NCBI RefSeq assembly: GCF_900129635.1
Contig: NZ_FSRB01000001.1
Location: 3,945,501-4,009,500, forward strand
Direction: 5' to 3'
DNA from: Singulisphaera sp. GP187
GTDB taxonomy: Bacteria > Planctomycetota > Planctomycetia > Isosphaerales > Isosphaeraceae
DNA length: 64,000 bases
Shown one piece after another: positions 37,561 to 48,870 of this stretch. A program made the position numbers and the translations under genes. Position 1 is the first letter of the stretch. Every line of letters starts with the position of its first letter. The notes beneath the pieces are model-generated. The model did not search any database, had not been told where the DNA came from, and saw only the letters and a list, made by a program, of their open reading frames with translations.

Positions 37561-38925
37561 TCATTCGTGGATCGAGAAGCCCTTGCGGTAGTCGCGTCGG
37601 ATGTACTGGTCGGCGTCGGAGTTGTTCTTGACCCGCATCGCGGCCGGATCCCACTCGATCTTGCCACCCGACCTGAGGGCGACGACGCCGAGGAGGACCG
37701 TCTCGGTGAGCCGGCCGGCGTAGTCGAAGTTCGACATCGGCTTCTTGGGGTCGTTTTCCTTGATGCCTTCCACCCACTCCCCGAAGTGGTTCTTGGTGCG
37801 GGGGAGGGTTGGCTCGGGCGCTTTCAGGTCGGCGAACTTGTCGTTGGGCAAGAGGATGTGCTCTGCGCCGTAGTCGTTCACCGAGTAGAACGAGCCCTTC
37901 TCGCCGACCAGCAGCAGGCCGCTGCCGCCGACATTCTGCCCCTCGAGCAGCTTCTTGTAGGCGCGCTTTTCTTCGGGGAGTTTGCTGCCGCCATCGTACC
38001 AGGTCAACGACAACGGGGCTCGGCCCTCGCGCTCGCCGAAGTTGGTCTTGATGATCGACCAGACCGGGTAGCTCTCTTTGTCGACGATGCCCGAGGTGTC
38101 GACGACCTCGACCGACTCGGGGTCGAACAGACTGAGCGCCATGGCGGCGACGTTGATGGTGTGGCAGGCCATGTCGCCCAGGGCGCCGGTGCCGAAGTCG
38201 AGCCAACCGCGCCAGTTGAACGGGTGGTACTTGGGGCTGTACGGCCGGTCGTGCGCCGGGCCGAGGAATTCGTACCAATGCACGTTATCAGGGATACCGG
38301 GGGTGTCGGTGGGCCGGCTGACGCCCTGCGGCCAGATCGGCCGGTTGGTCCAGACGTGAATCTCGCGGATCGGCCCGAGGACGCCGGAGCGGATCAGTTC
38401 CACGCCCGAGCGGAACCCGTTGTGCGAGGTTCCCTGGTTGCCCATCTGGGTCACCAGCTTCTTCTCGGCGGCCAGGGTCCGCATCAAGCGGGCTTCTTCG
38501 ACCGACCAGGTGAGCGGCTTCTGGCAGAACGTATGCTTGCCCAACCGCATGGCCCGGACGCTCGCGGGCGCATGGCTGTGGTCGGGCGTGCTGACGGTCA
38601 CCGCGTCGATCTTGTCCCCCACCTCCTCGAGCATCTTGCGATAGTCGGTGTACTTCTTCGCCTTGGGGAACTTCTCGGCCATCTTGTCGAGCGTCTTCTC
38701 GTCGATGTCGCAAAGCGCCACGATATCGCCGTAGGCCCCGGCGTCGCGCGTGTCGCTATCGCCCTTGCCCCCCACACCGATGCAGGCGAACTGAACGCGC
38801 TCGTTGGGTGACTTCGACTTGTCTTCCTGGGCATGCGCCACGGTCTGCCCGGCGAGAAGCGGGCCTGCCGCTCCCGCCACCGCAGTCTGCCGAAGGAAGT
38901 CTCGACGTGTTGAGCGGCGATTCAT
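37561..38925 (-). CDS. TAT-exported Gfo/Idh/MocA-family oxidoreductase
   Basis: 454 residues from ATG 38925, giving a twin-arginine signal NRRSTRRDFLRQTAVAGAAG; the upstream frame to 39045 is non-conserved. The NAD(P)-binding start FACIGVGGKGD is followed by ALCDIDE, the STPDHSHAP loop and the catalytic-type HTFCQKPL (EKP-like) motif. The GFO/IDH C-terminal domain has WRGWLDFGTGALGDMACH. This exported, planctomycete-expanded group probably oxidises sugars or sugar derivatives in the periplasm with prebound cofactor. It ends with the frequent YRKGFSI tail. Confidence 0.92.
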   Translation of the reverse strand: MNRRSTRRDFLRQTAVAGAAGPLLAGQTVAHAQEDKSKSPNERVQFACIGVGGKGDSDTRDAGAYGDIVALCDIDEKTLDKMAEKFPKAKKYTDYRKMLEEVGDKIDAVTVSTPDHSHAPASVRAMRLGKHTFCQKPLTWSVEEARLMRTLAAEKKLVTQMGNQGTSHNGFRSGVELIRSGVLGPIREIHVWTNRPIWPQGVSRPTDTPGIPDNVHWYEFLGPAHDRPYSPKYHPFNWRGWLDFGTGALGDMACHTINVAAMALSLFDPESVEVVDTSGIVDKESYPVWSIIKTNFGEREGRAPLSLTWYDGGSKLPEEKRAYKKLLEGQNVGGSGLLLVGEKGSFYSVNDYGAEHILLPNDKFADLKAPEPTLPRTKNHFGEWVEGIKENDPKKPMSNFDYAGRLTETVLLGVVALRSGGKIEWDPAAMRVKNNSDADQYIRRDYRKGFSIHE

Positions 38926-39198
38926 CTTCTGGGTTCTCCCTGAGTCGTTGATTCGGCCTGCGTGCCCCACGTGAGACGACCCCCTCGTCTTCACGTTCGC
39001 GTGGCGACCCGGTCCTCGTCCGGCCCGGCCACCGTAGCGAAACACGCCTTGCGCAGCGTCAAACGCCGGCTAGTATCGCGCGCCCCACCAGACGTCGCAA
39101 TGAACCAGAGCGGCCAGGCCGAGGGTTTGCCGATCGCTCGACCTGGCCGCTCGGCCGCCGAATTCTCTGGTCTCCGGCTCCCCCAATGGGGTCCTCAC

Positions 39199-39507
39199 TC
39201 ACGCCGGGGTCAAGATGACGAGGGTGGTCTTGACGACCATCTCCTTGACTTTGGGCCGGTAGGCTTCCATATGTGGGGCCACCAGGTGCTGCTTGAGGTG
39301 TTCGACACTCTCCCACTTCTCGACGACCGTCACGACGTCCGGTCGCGCGGAGGGTTGGCCCCCGATGTCGGTCACGGCGTCAACGGTGGGTCCGTACTCG
39401 AGGCAACCGGCTTCCGCCAGGACGGGTGCGACGATCTTGCGGAATTCGTCGAGGAACGCGTCGCGCCGGCCTTCGTGTAGCTCGATCGTGGCAATCACGT
39501 GAATCAT
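39199..39507 (-). CDS. Antibiotic biosynthesis monooxygenase (ABM/YgiN-like) protein
   Basis: 102 residues with the ABM ferredoxin-like fold signature: IHVIATIELHEGRRDAFLDE, then GCLEYGP, VVTVVEKWESVEHLKQHL and HMEAY. These small dimeric proteins act on quinones or polyketides, or simply detoxify. Position between an oxidoreductase and a cupin gives no pathway. Divergent from the cupin gene. Confidence 0.9.
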   Translation of the reverse strand: MIHVIATIELHEGRRDAFLDEFRKIVAPVLAEAGCLEYGPTVDAVTDIGGQPSARPDVVTVVEKWESVEHLKQHLVAPHMEAYRPKVKEMVVKTTLVILTPA

Positions 39508-39660
39508 GGCGTCTCTTAAAACCTCAGGGACCGGATGCGGGTGCGGAATTCACTCGAAGTACGTATCATATCGCACGCTGACGGCAAGGGAAGCGACCCG
39601 CTCGTGTCGACTTTCACCCCGGCTCCTCCAATTCACCCATCCTTTCCTGGAGTTATTCTT

Positions 39661-40059
39661 ATGGCCAATCGGATCGCGATCGAACCGATGACCTACCCGA
39701 CCGATCACCGCGGCCTTGTCATGGAGCCGATCGGCCCCGATGCGCTCCCGCATCAGCAAAACGTCCACCTCGCCCTGACCGGCCCCGGCCACATCCGCGG
39801 CAACCACTACCACAGGCAGGGCCACGAGATCGCCGTCGTCCTCGGCCCCGCCCTGGTCCGCTACCGCGAAGAACCGGAAGGCGCGATCCACGACCTCAAT
39901 ATCCCCCAAGGCCAAGCCTATCGGCTCCGAATTCCCCCCGGCGTCTCCCATGCGTTCCAGAACCCAGGGCCGACTCCCATGGTGATCATCGCCTTCAACA
40001 CGGTGGTCCATGACCCCGATCACCCGGATGTGGTGCGTGACGTGCTCATCGAGGCCTAA
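39661..40059 (+). CDS. Cupin-fold protein (CapF C-terminal/WxcM-like)
   Basis: 132 residues. ATG 39661 has GGAG eight bases upstream; the longer frame from 39535 is rejected. The motif GHIRGNHYHRQGHEIAVVLG, with three metal-binding histidines and the following VRYRE, matches polysaccharide-biosynthesis C-terminal cupins such as that of CapF. IPPGVSHAFQNPG provides the fourth histidine. Likely a metal cupin acting on a nucleotide-sugar or small carbohydrate; no surrounding capsule genes. Confidence 0.85.
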   Translation: MANRIAIEPMTYPTDHRGLVMEPIGPDALPHQQNVHLALTGPGHIRGNHYHRQGHEIAVVLGPALVRYREEPEGAIHDLNIPQGQAYRLRIPPGVSHAFQNPGPTPMVIIAFNTVVHDPDHPDVVRDVLIEA

Positions 40060-40065
40060 GTCGTC

Positions 40066-40815
40066 ATGACAGACTCCTTCCTGGACTCTCCTGATCCCCC
40101 CCTGGGACCGCGGGCGCTCCGCCCGCATTCTTCAATTCCTCCCTCCCTGGGACCGCGGGCGCCCCGCCCGCATTCTTCAATTCCTCCCCCCCTGGGACCG
40201 CGGGCGCTCCGCCCGCATTCTTCAATTCCATCTTCAGAAGCACCACGACCTCCCGACCACAACCGCGGCTACCTTCCCCATTGGGAAGCCTGGGAACACC
40301 CTCAGAGCATCACCTTCCGGCTGGCCGACAGCTTACCGCATGACTTGCTCGCTCGATGGGAGGAAGAATTGGCGAGACTCACCCAATCGGCTCGCGACCT
40401 CGAGCGTCGCAAAAAGATCGATGCCGCGCTCGACGCCAACCACGGTGCGTGCCACCTCCGGATATCCGAAAACGCCCGGGCCGTCGTAGATACACTCTTG
40501 TTTTTTGATGGATTTCGCTATCAAATGCACGCTTGGTGCGTGATGCCGACACACGTCCATGTTCTAGTGACACGATTTCAAGGTAATACTCTGAGTCAAG
40601 TGCTGCATTCCTGGAAGTCGTACACAGGGAAAGTGGCGAATCGTTTGCTGGGGCAGACCGGCCGGTTTTGGCAAGAAGAGTATTTCGATCGGAGGATCCG
40701 AGATGAAACACACTTTTGGATCGCGAAACGGTATATCGAGGAAAATCCGGTGAAGGCGGGTTTATGCCATCGACCGGAGGATTGGATGTTTGGAAGTGCC
40801 GCGAGGCAACGATGA
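40066..40815 (+). CDS. REP-associated tyrosine transposase (RAYT, Y1/IS200-like)
   Basis: 249 residues. The conserved body starts near PHWEAWEHPQSITFRLADSL. The HUH motif is in MPTHVHVLV, the catalytic tyrosine in FWQEEYFDR, and YIEENPVKAGLC closes the domain. RAYTs cut and join single-stranded REP sequences and are usually single-copy. Residues about 10-55 are three 15-residue repeats (LGPRALRPHSSIPPS type), which are simply translated REP DNA at 40102-40231. No alternative start was found after them. A matching inverted REP lies downstream at 40829-40853, so the gene is bracketed by its probable substrate. Confidence 0.92.
   Translation: MTDSFLDSPDPPLGPRALRPHSSIPPSLGPRAPRPHSSIPPPLGPRALRPHSSIPSSEAPRPPDHNRGYLPHWEAWEHPQSITFRLADSLPHDLLARWEEELARLTQSARDLERRKKIDAALDANHGACHLRISENARAVVDTLLFFDGFRYQMHAWCVMPTHVHVLVTRFQGNTLSQVLHSWKSYTGKVANRLLGQTGRFWQEEYFDRRIRDETHFWIAKRYIEENPVKAGLCHRPEDWMFGSAARQR
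40102..40231 (+). repeat. Three tandem REP units, 45-bp period
   Basis: Units begin at 40102, 40147 and 40192. Each starts CTGGGACCGCGGGCGCTCC and contains the hairpin GCGGGCG-CTC-CGCCCGC followed by ATTCTTCAATTCC. They overlap the 5' part of the RAYT coding frame. Confidence 0.93.
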
Positions 40816-40828
40816 AGAAGAATCAAGA

Positions 40829-40853
40829 GCGGGCGGGACGCCCGCGGTCCCAG
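40829..40853 (-). repeat. Inverted REP unit downstream of RAYT
   Basis: GCGGGCGGGACGCCCGCGGT then CCCAG is the reverse complement of the upstream REP core with two differences. It lies 13 bases after the RAYT stop; together the copies form a REP-RAYT-REP unit. Confidence 0.88.
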
Positions 40854-40960
40854 AGGGGAAAAGAGAAGAAGCTGCGGAGCAGAGAGTCGGGCACCGATTT
40901 TGCTTCAGACTCACGCCGTGTGCGAATGTCGAGGGAAAACCAACAGAACGGACATAAACG

Positions 40961-41278
40961 ATGGAGACCACCGAACCGACCCGTGAGGAGATCGACCGGA
41001 CGTCGGGGCCGTTGCTCCTTGAGTTCGGAGCGACTTGGTGCGGCCATTGCCAGGCGCTCGCACCGCAGTTGGCGGAAGTTCTGGCGACTTACCCGCACGT
41101 GAGACACATCAAGGTGGAGGATGCGTCGGGGAGGCGGTTGGGGCGTTCGTTCGGTGTGACTTTGTGGCCGACTCTGGTCTTCCTCCGGGATGGCCACATC
41201 GTCCAAACGGCGGTCCGACCGGATCGGGAAGAAATTCAGGAAGGCCTGAAGGCCGTGACCGAGGTCAAGGTCGAGTGA
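40961..41278 (+). CDS. Thioredoxin-family protein
   Basis: 105 residues with the fold start PLLLEFGATWCGHCQALAPQ (redox motif WCGHC), followed by HIKVEDASGRRLGRSFGVTL, the cis-proline segment WPTLVFLRDG, and an ordinary C-terminal helix. No signal peptide, so cytoplasmic. It reduces disulfides. Glycine-histidine between the cysteines is the PDI-like variant (CGHC), giving a more oxidising potential than CGPC. It precedes PPK2 by 130 bases. Confidence 0.93.
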   Translation: METTEPTREEIDRTSGPLLLEFGATWCGHCQALAPQLAEVLATYPHVRHIKVEDASGRRLGRSFGVTLWPTLVFLRDGHIVQTAVRPDREEIQEGLKAVTEVKVE

Positions 41279-41408
41279 TCGATCCATTGTCCCCAGGAAG
41301 CGACGGGTCAACGGGAAGATTGCCAGCTTGTGCTCACAAACAGTTTTGCTGACATGAACGGTCCTCGGGATCGTTCCAAGACCGCAAGGCGCCTGGGGTC
41401 CACGACTC

Positions 41409-42296
41409 GTGAAGTATTTTGACAAGTTCCGCGTCAAACCAGGTCAGAAGGTCAAGCTCGACGAAGTCGACCCGGACTTCACCGACGCGCACGTGAGCCG
41501 TGATGACGCGGCCAAGGAGGTCAAGTCGGATACCCGCCGGCTCAGGGAACTCCAAGAACGGCTTTACGCCGAGCGCGGACGGTCGCTCTTGATCTGCTTG
41601 CAGGCCATCGATGCTGGTGGCAAAGACGGGACGGTCCGCCACGTCCTGGGGGCCATGAACCCGCAGGGCTGTAAGGTGATTTCCTTCAAGGAACCGACCC
41701 GCATCGAGCTCGACCACGACTTCCTCTGGCGGGTCCACCAACAAGTGCCGGGCAAGGGGGAGGTCGCCGTGTTCAACCGGTCACACTACGAGGACGTGAT
41801 CGTCGCGAAGGTCGATGAACTCGTCCCCAAGAAGACGTTGGCGGCACGCTATGACCAAATCAATGCATTCGAAAATTTACTGATTCATAATCAAACTCAC
41901 GTTCTCAAATTTTTTCTCCACATCAGTAAAGAGGAACAGCTCAAACGATTCAAGGCCAGGCTCGAAGACCCGACGAAGCAATGGAAGATCAGCGAGAGTG
42001 ACTACGCCGATCGCGAGCGCTGGGGTGACTACATGACGGCGTTTGAAAAGGCCCTGTCCAAGTGCAGCACCGAGCATGCCCCCTGGTTCATTATCCCGGC
42101 GAACAAGAAGTGGTTTCGCAACCTCGCCGTCGCCCGAATCGTCGTGGAATACCTCGACGGCCTCGAGTTGAAGTACCCACCCCCCACGGTGGATCTCGCC
42201 AAGATTCGCCAGGAATATCATGAGGCGGAGTCTGACTCGGAGACGGAGACGGAGACGGAGACCAAGGATCAAGCGAGTGGTCACGGCCCACCGTAA
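41409..42296 (+). CDS. ppk2: Polyphosphate kinase 2 family protein
   Basis: 295 residues from GTG 41409. PPK2 motifs are Walker A AIDAGGKDG, FNRSHYEDV (Walker B region) and the lid RYDQINAFENLL. It transfers phosphate between polyphosphate and nucleotides in the cytoplasm. The single-domain length fits class I or III PPK2, probably regenerating NTPs from polyP. The C-terminus carries a Glu/Thr run ETETETET from a GAGACG hexamer repeat, likely slippage-prone. MscL follows 64 bases downstream, suggesting an osmotic or energy stress cluster (inference). Confidence 0.93.
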   Translation: MKYFDKFRVKPGQKVKLDEVDPDFTDAHVSRDDAAKEVKSDTRRLRELQERLYAERGRSLLICLQAIDAGGKDGTVRHVLGAMNPQGCKVISFKEPTRIELDHDFLWRVHQQVPGKGEVAVFNRSHYEDVIVAKVDELVPKKTLAARYDQINAFENLLIHNQTHVLKFFLHISKEEQLKRFKARLEDPTKQWKISESDYADRERWGDYMTAFEKALSKCSTEHAPWFIIPANKKWFRNLAVARIVVEYLDGLELKYPPPTVDLAKIRQEYHEAESDSETETETETKDQASGHGPP

Positions 42297-42360
42297 CCGT
42301 AGCCACGGTCGCTCTCCATGGAGGAAATGCCCAACACGGCCCTTAAAGGAGGGTCACAAC

Positions 42361-42816
42361 GTGGACATCAAACATCTCGATCCCATGAAACAGGCATCGT
42401 CACTCTTCGGCGAGTTCAAAAACTTCGCCTTCAAAGGGAGCGTCATCGACCTGGCCGTCGGCGTGATCATCGGAGCGGCGTTCGGCAAAATTGTCACGTC
42501 GCTCGTCGACCACATCATCATGCCGTTCATTGGCGTCCTCCTCCCGGGCAAGTCCGGCTATCAAGGTTGGACGCTGCCGATCCGGGGCAAGGTGATTCCT
42601 TACGGCTTGTTCCTCGGCGATGTCGTCAACTTCTTGATCGTTGCCGCGGCGCTCTTCTTGTTCATCGTCAAGTTCCTGGGCTGGATCATGAGAAGCAAGC
42701 AAGAGGAAGCGAAAGCGGCCCCGCCGTTGACCAAGGATCAGGAACTCTTGAGCGAGATCCGCGACCTCCTCAAGCAACAGGCGAGACCAATCGGGGCGAG
42801 CGAGACGCCGCAATAG
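42361..42816 (+). CDS. mscL: Large-conductance mechanosensitive channel MscL
   Basis: 151 residues from GTG 42361, with a perfect AAAGGAGG site eight bases upstream; the longer frame from 42220 overlaps ppk2. Family core FGEFKNFAFKGSVIDLAVGV, IIGAAFGKIVTSLVDHIIMP is followed by a periplasmic loop, the second helix (GDVVNFLIVAAALFLFIVKF) and the C-terminal bundle helix (TKDQELLSEIRDLLKQQ). It opens under membrane tension on osmotic downshock. Slightly longer than the 136-residue E. coli protein, mainly in the loop. Confidence 0.97.
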   Translation: MDIKHLDPMKQASSLFGEFKNFAFKGSVIDLAVGVIIGAAFGKIVTSLVDHIIMPFIGVLLPGKSGYQGWTLPIRGKVIPYGLFLGDVVNFLIVAAALFLFIVKFLGWIMRSKQEEAKAAPPLTKDQELLSEIRDLLKQQARPIGASETPQ

Positions 42817-42851
42817 CCTGGGGATGCAAATCCGTGGATTGGTTTCCCGTG

Positions 42852-42876
42852 TTCGCTCGCCCAGAGGCGAGCGCGA
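42852..42876. repeat. Small CGCTCGCC hairpin
   Basis: TTCGCTCGCCC-AGA-GGCGAGCGCGAA forms an imperfect stem between the convergent mscL and DUF1501 genes. The same core recurs at 771-798, 48746-48775 and 48818-48851. Confidence 0.6.
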
Positions 42877-42903
42877 ATAGGCTTGCAAGGTATTCCTTGA
42901 GGA

Positions 42904-44352
<1,449 letters not shown>

Positions 44353-44365
44353 GGCTCGCCCCTCT

Positions 44366-47300
44366 TTATTCCTTGGAGATCGTTTCGTCGAGGTTCAACA
44401 GCACGCGGGAGACCGCGGTCCAGGCAGCGAGCCGGACAGGCGTCGCGCCCGCGGGGAGCGTGGGCGGCTGGTTCGGATCGGTCGCCGCGAGCTCCCAGGG
44501 CTTGGCCCCGCCGCGGCCGAACCGCTCTTCCTGGCGGCGCAGGAGGTCGAGCAGCACAGTCGCCTCCCGAGCGGTCGGCGTCCGCGCCAGACAGCGTCGA
44601 AAGGCATAAGTAAGCTGCGAGGAGTCGGTATCTCCCCCCTCTTGCAGGGTACGCAGCGCCAGGGCCCGGGCGCACTCGAGGAAGGTCGGCTCGTTGAGAA
44701 TCGTGAGCGCCTGCAACGGCGTGTTCGACCGTGTGCGGCGGACGCACGAGACGTCGCCGTTGGGCGAGTCAAACGTCTGGAGCATCGGGTACGGCACCGA
44801 CCGATAGCGGAACGTGTAGAGGGCGCGACGGTAGCGGTCCGGGCCGGTGGCGACCGGCCAGACCTTGGGACCGTAGCTGGTCGGGGGCTGGAACAGGAAC
44901 TCGGGGGCCGGCGGAAACACGCTCGGACCGCCGATCTTCGGATTGAGCAGGCCGCTGGCCGCCAGGGCCACGTCACGGACAACCTCGGCGTCGACCCGGA
45001 ACCGAGGGCCACGCGTCAGCAAGCGATTGTAGGGGTCGCGGGCCAGCAGCTCGGGCGTCGCCTTCGACGACTGCCGATAGGTGGCCGAGCTGACGATCAA
45101 GCGGTGCAGGTTCTTGAGGCTCCAGCCTTGCTCCATGAACTCGACCGCCAACCAGTCGAGCAGCTCGGGGTGCGACGGCGGCTCGCTCTGCGTGCCGAGA
45201 TCCTCGCTGGTGCTCACCAGGCCGATCCCGAAATAAGCCTGCCAGACACGGTTGACGATGGCCCGAGCGGTCGTCGGCGCATTGCGATCGGCCAGCCAGC
45301 GGGCGAACGTCAAGCGATCGGCGGGCGCGTCCGGCGGCAGCGCGTTGAGGAACTCAGGCACTCCGGGCGCCACGGTCTTGCCCGGCTTGAGAAAATCACC
45401 GCGGATGAGCATATGAGTCATCCGCGGCGTCTCGCGCGCCTTGAAGACGAGTTGCGACGCCCCTTCGGGATGTTCACGCCAGAGCGCTTCGATCCGGTCG
45501 TTCGCCGCTTTCCATTCGGGGACGGTCGTCCGCCAGTAGCTGAAGACCGTCGCGACTTGCGCGGGGGTCCGTTGCTCGGCTGCGATCGCGAGGATCTCGC
45601 GAACCCCCTTCGGTAGCGGGTCGGCCGTCGCGTCGGGGGCCGTCGTGACCGAGAATCGGAACCGGCCGAGGTTGTTGGTCTGGTTATCGTCGCTGTTCCA
45701 GCCGCCGTGGCTCTGGTTCAGGTAGAACGTGACCAGGCTGCCGCCGGCGTGTGCGATCGGCTTCTCGGCCACGAAGACGGCCTTGCGCGGCTGGTTCCGC
45801 CGACCGGGGCCAAGGTCGAAGGTCCAGGCGGTCGGGGCCTTGCCGTCGATCGCGTACTCGATCGGCCCGGTCACGCGCGGCGTCTTGCTCCGGTCGTCGA
45901 AGATCGCCTCGAGCGGGGCCTCCGGCGGGTTCACGTCGGCCGTCGCCTTGACGAGCTTGATCCGCTCGGGCTTGGCGGAACCGTCGGCGGGGGCGGCGTC
46001 GACGAGAAACTCGGTGAGCGCTCCGGTCCCTTTGATCGAGCGACCCGGCCCTCCGAGCGGGAGGTTCGGATCGTTGAGCAGCTCGAGCCGGAACGCGGTG
46101 ATCCCCTGGACGTTCGTCTTCACCGTGAACTTGGTCTGGAACTTCGTCGGCGCATAACCGCCGGCCAGGAGCGAGCCGTCATCCATCCTCTGATGCTTCT
46201 GTCCCCCGGTGCTGATGTCGTCCACATCCGCCTCGACGACCGTCCACTCCGGCTGGTCGGAGCTGACCGCTTTTTCCCAGGCCGCCATCCGCTGGGCCCA
46301 GTCGGATGTCTGGTGCTGGAGTTCCCCCTCGATCTCGCGGATCCGCTGAAACAGGTCGGCCCGCTTCATTTGTTCATCGGGGGAGTAGACAGCGACGTTC
46401 GCCTCGTGAGTGTTGTTCACATAGGCGAACATCTTGTAGTAGTCTTCGTGCGTGAACGGGTCGAACTTGTGCGTATGACACTGGGCACATTGAATCGTCA
46501 GGCCGAGGACCCCTTTACCGATCGCCTCCATGCGGTCAAACATGGCCTCCATGCGGAACTGCTCGGGGTCGACTCCCCCTTCTTCGTTGATCATCGAGTT
46601 GCGGAGAAATCCGGTCGCGACGACCTGATCTTGCGTCGCGTTCGGCAAGAGGTCGCCTGCGATCTGCTCGATGACGAATCGGTCATACGGGAGGTCGCGG
46701 TTCAGGGCCTGGATCACCCAGTCGCGATAGGACCAGACTTGCCGAAGCTTATCCTTTTCGTACCCGTCGGAGTCGGCGTAGCGCGCGGCGTCGAGCCAGA
46801 TCCGGCCCCAGCGCTCGCCGTAGGCCGGGGCATCAAGGAGCCGGGCAACCCGATTCGCGTCACCGTCCGGGCCCGACTCGGCGAGCGCGGCGTCGGCCTC
46901 CGCGATCGTCGGCGGCAGGCCGATCAAGTCGAGGCTAAGCCGGCGGAGCCGGGTCAGCGTGTCGGCCTCGGGCGATGGGGCCAGCCCTTCCTTCTCGAGA
47001 CGCGCGAGCACGAACGCGTCGATCGGGTTCCGGCACCAGACGGGGTTGCGGACCTCCGGCACGGTCGGCCGCTTCGGCGGAATGAACGCCCAGTGTTTCT
47101 CGAAGGGAGCCCCCTGCTCGATCCAGACCTTGAGTCGTTCGGTCTGCTCCGCGGTCAGCGTCTTGCCCGACTTGACCGGGGGCATCCGCTCTTCGCCGTC
47201 GTCGGAGGTGATCCTCAGGTAGAGTTCGCTCTCCTTCGGTTTGCCCGGAACGATGGCTGGACTCCCTGAGGCCGCCGGAGCGCGGGCTCCCTCGGGCGTG

Positions 47301-47512
47301 TCGAGCCTGAGCTTGGCTTTGCGCTTCGGCTCATCAGGGCCGTGACAGGCGAGGCAATTGTCGGCCAAGATCGGGCGGATGTCGCGATTGAAGTCGACCT
47401 TCGATCCCGGACCCGGTCCCGCGGCAACCGCCGGTCCCGTGGCAATCGCGATCAGGAGGAGAGCCAGCGGTCTTCGGCGCTGGCGTTCCGGACGGCCTGG
47501 GGAGCATTCCAT
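44366..47512 (-). CDS. PSD1 and planctomycete cytochrome c domain protein (DUF1549/DUF1553)
   Basis: 1048 residues from ATG 47512. Signal peptide [18 protein letters not shown]; PSCyt1 heme motif CLACH (53-57). DUF1549 follows ([61 protein letters not shown], which has a second CxxCH), then a carbohydrate-binding-like insert (about 490-640). DUF1553 closes it ([56 protein letters not shown]). It lies upstream of DUF1501 in the same operon. An exported c-type cytochrome of unknown substrate, highly expanded in planctomycetes. Confidence 0.95.
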   Translation of the reverse strand: MECSPGRPERQRRRPLALLLIAIATGPAVAAGPGPGSKVDFNRDIRPILADNCLACHGPDEPKRKAKLRLDTPEGARAPAASGSPAIVPGKPKESELYLRITSDDGEERMPPVKSGKTLTAEQTERLKVWIEQGAPFEKHWAFIPPKRPTVPEVRNPVWCRNPIDAFVLARLEKEGLAPSPEADTLTRLRRLSLDLIGLPPTIAEADAALAESGPDGDANRVARLLDAPAYGERWGRIWLDAARYADSDGYEKDKLRQVWSYRDWVIQALNRDLPYDRFVIEQIAGDLLPNATQDQVVATGFLRNSMINEEGGVDPEQFRMEAMFDRMEAIGKGVLGLTIQCAQCHTHKFDPFTHEDYYKMFAYVNNTHEANVAVYSPDEQMKRADLFQRIREIEGELQHQTSDWAQRMAAWEKAVSSDQPEWTVVEADVDDISTGGQKHQRMDDGSLLAGGYAPTKFQTKFTVKTNVQGITAFRLELLNDPNLPLGGPGRSIKGTGALTEFLVDAAPADGSAKPERIKLVKATADVNPPEAPLEAIFDDRSKTPRVTGPIEYAIDGKAPTAWTFDLGPGRRNQPRKAVFVAEKPIAHAGGSLVTFYLNQSHGGWNSDDNQTNNLGRFRFSVTTAPDATADPLPKGVREILAIAAEQRTPAQVATVFSYWRTTVPEWKAANDRIEALWREHPEGASQLVFKARETPRMTHMLIRGDFLKPGKTVAPGVPEFLNALPPDAPADRLTFARWLADRNAPTTARAIVNRVWQAYFGIGLVSTSEDLGTQSEPPSHPELLDWLAVEFMEQGWSLKNLHRLIVSSATYRQSSKATPELLARDPYNRLLTRGPRFRVDAEVVRDVALAASGLLNPKIGGPSVFPPAPEFLFQPPTSYGPKVWPVATGPDRYRRALYTFRYRSVPYPMLQTFDSPNGDVSCVRRTRSNTPLQALTILNEPTFLECARALALRTLQEGGDTDSSQLTYAFRRCLARTPTAREATVLLDLLRRQEERFGRGGAKPWELAATDPNQPPTLPAGATPVRLAAWTAVSRVLLNLDETISKE

Positions 47513-47936
47513 GGGAGTCGACTCCGTCGGCTCACTCCGGCAAGAGGACCAGACCAAGGCAGGGCATGGTCGAAGCCGAAGGAGCGGTCGGGTGGGAAGA
47601 TATCGGAGGGTGAGAGCGACCAGCCGACTCGGGTGGAGTCTTGAAAGCCGGGAGTGGTCGCATTGCCCCTGATCGTACCAGACCACGCGGACCGGAAGCC
47701 AGGGTCTGGCCGCGAACCCCGAGGATAGGGAGGATCAGGTCGCGTGGAAGGATTGAGTGGGCTGAACAGGACAGGACTAACCAAGAGCGAATCCCAATTC
47801 CAGGGGGAGTCTCAGTCGCGGTGAAGTTGAGGCCGGCGAAATCCCGATAAAAAAGTGAAGAACCGCGCTCTGGTTGGTGCGTGCCCCCCCTCATGAGCCT
47901 TCCATCCGTGGATCCGACAACCTTGGGAGTGACTCG
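47513..47936. other. Divergent intergenic region, 424 bp
   Basis: It lies between the divergent PSD1 and alpha/beta-hydrolase starts and should carry promoters for both. No repeat, RNA gene or convincing promoter was identified by eye. Confidence 0.4.
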
Positions 47937-48731
47937 ATGGCGGCATGTGTCGCGCTTCTGGCCGCGATCACAACGATTGCGGGGATTGGTGACGGTGACC
48001 GCCCCGCCTTTCTCCGCTTTGGGGGGGACCCTTCCCAGGGTGTCCTCGTCAACCTCACCCCGGGCCAGCGCCCGTTCGACCCGCCCGATCCGGGGCGGCC
48101 GACCTTGGTCTTCATCCACGGCTGCAACGCCGCTCCCAAGCTGGTTCACTTCGCCATGGGCGAACGGCTCGCCGAAGCGGTCGCCCGCCGGGGCGGGCCC
48201 GCGTTCAGCGTGCTCGAATGGAACTGGAACGCGGCGACGATTGTCGGCGTGAAGATGAGCACCAACGACGCGAAAGCCGTGGAACAGGGCCGGTTGCTGG
48301 CCGCCACCTTGCTGCAGTCCGGAGCGCCGCTGGCTCGCACCCACCTGATCGGGCACAGCTCGGGGGGCATCGTCGCCGCATCCGCAGCGCGGACCTTGTT
48401 GAGTGGCCACGGTCAGCCAGTGGCGCAATTGACACTGCTCGACCCCGCCGTCTCCTACCACGGCCTGATCTACGACGCCTTGGCCGCGGGTTCCTCCGCC
48501 CGGTTCGTCGAGAATTACTGGGCACCGGGACCGAGCGGCTACGGCCACAAGGTGCCCCGCGCCGGCGTCTGGAACACGCGAGTGGACGGTCCAACACCTT
48601 ACTTCGGGGCACTCTCACCGGTTCATTCGAACCACTTTCACGTCGTGGAGTGGTATCTCACCACGGTGGCTAATCCCCGATCTCCCGGCGGATTCAACCG
48701 AAGCCTCCTCGTCGCCTCCGGCGGGCGGTAG
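47937..48731 (+). CDS. Alpha/beta hydrolase, lipase-like
   Basis: 264 residues from ATG 47937 (GGGAG eight bases upstream). A short hydrophobic N-terminus (AACVALLAAITTIAGI) may be a signal peptide. Oxyanion strand TLVFIHGCNAAPK, nucleophile elbow THLIGHSSGGIVAAS, Asp in LTLLDPAVSYHG and His in the HSNHFHVVEWY segment make a full triad. The substrate is not evident; lipid or ester. Monocistronic between two minus-strand genes. Confidence 0.8.
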   Translation: MAACVALLAAITTIAGIGDGDRPAFLRFGGDPSQGVLVNLTPGQRPFDPPDPGRPTLVFIHGCNAAPKLVHFAMGERLAEAVARRGGPAFSVLEWNWNAATIVGVKMSTNDAKAVEQGRLLAATLLQSGAPLARTHLIGHSSGGIVAASAARTLLSGHGQPVAQLTLLDPAVSYHGLIYDALAAGSSARFVENYWAPGPSGYGHKVPRAGVWNTRVDGPTPYFGALSPVHSNHFHVVEWYLTTVANPRSPGGFNRSLLVASGGR

Positions 48732-48745
48732 ACGATCGCCTGAAT

Positions 48746-48851
48746 CATTCGCTCGCCCTCAAAGGCGAGCGAATGGAATCGGCTCCCTCGCGAAGCCATC
48801 AAGACAGGGAGCTTACACTCCTCGCTCGCCCTTTTACGGGCGAGCGAGGAG
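48746..48851. repeat. Two CGCTCGCC-type hairpins
   Basis: CATTCGCTCGCC-CTCAAA-GGCGAGCGAATG (48746-48775) and CTCCTCGCTCGCC...GGGCGAGCGAGGAG (48818-48851) lie between convergent genes and could terminate both. Confidence 0.75.
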
Positions 48852-48870
48852 ACCATAAGCCACTTCCTGC

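Noticed and set aside
37561..38811. Plus-strand ORF opposite the first Gfo/Idh/MocA gene
   Set aside because: Shadow frame; the minus-strand protein has the TAT signal and full fold.
40102..40231. Tandem repeat considered as a CRISPR array
   Set aside because: Units are contiguous with no variable spacers and match REP palindromes beside a RAYT gene.
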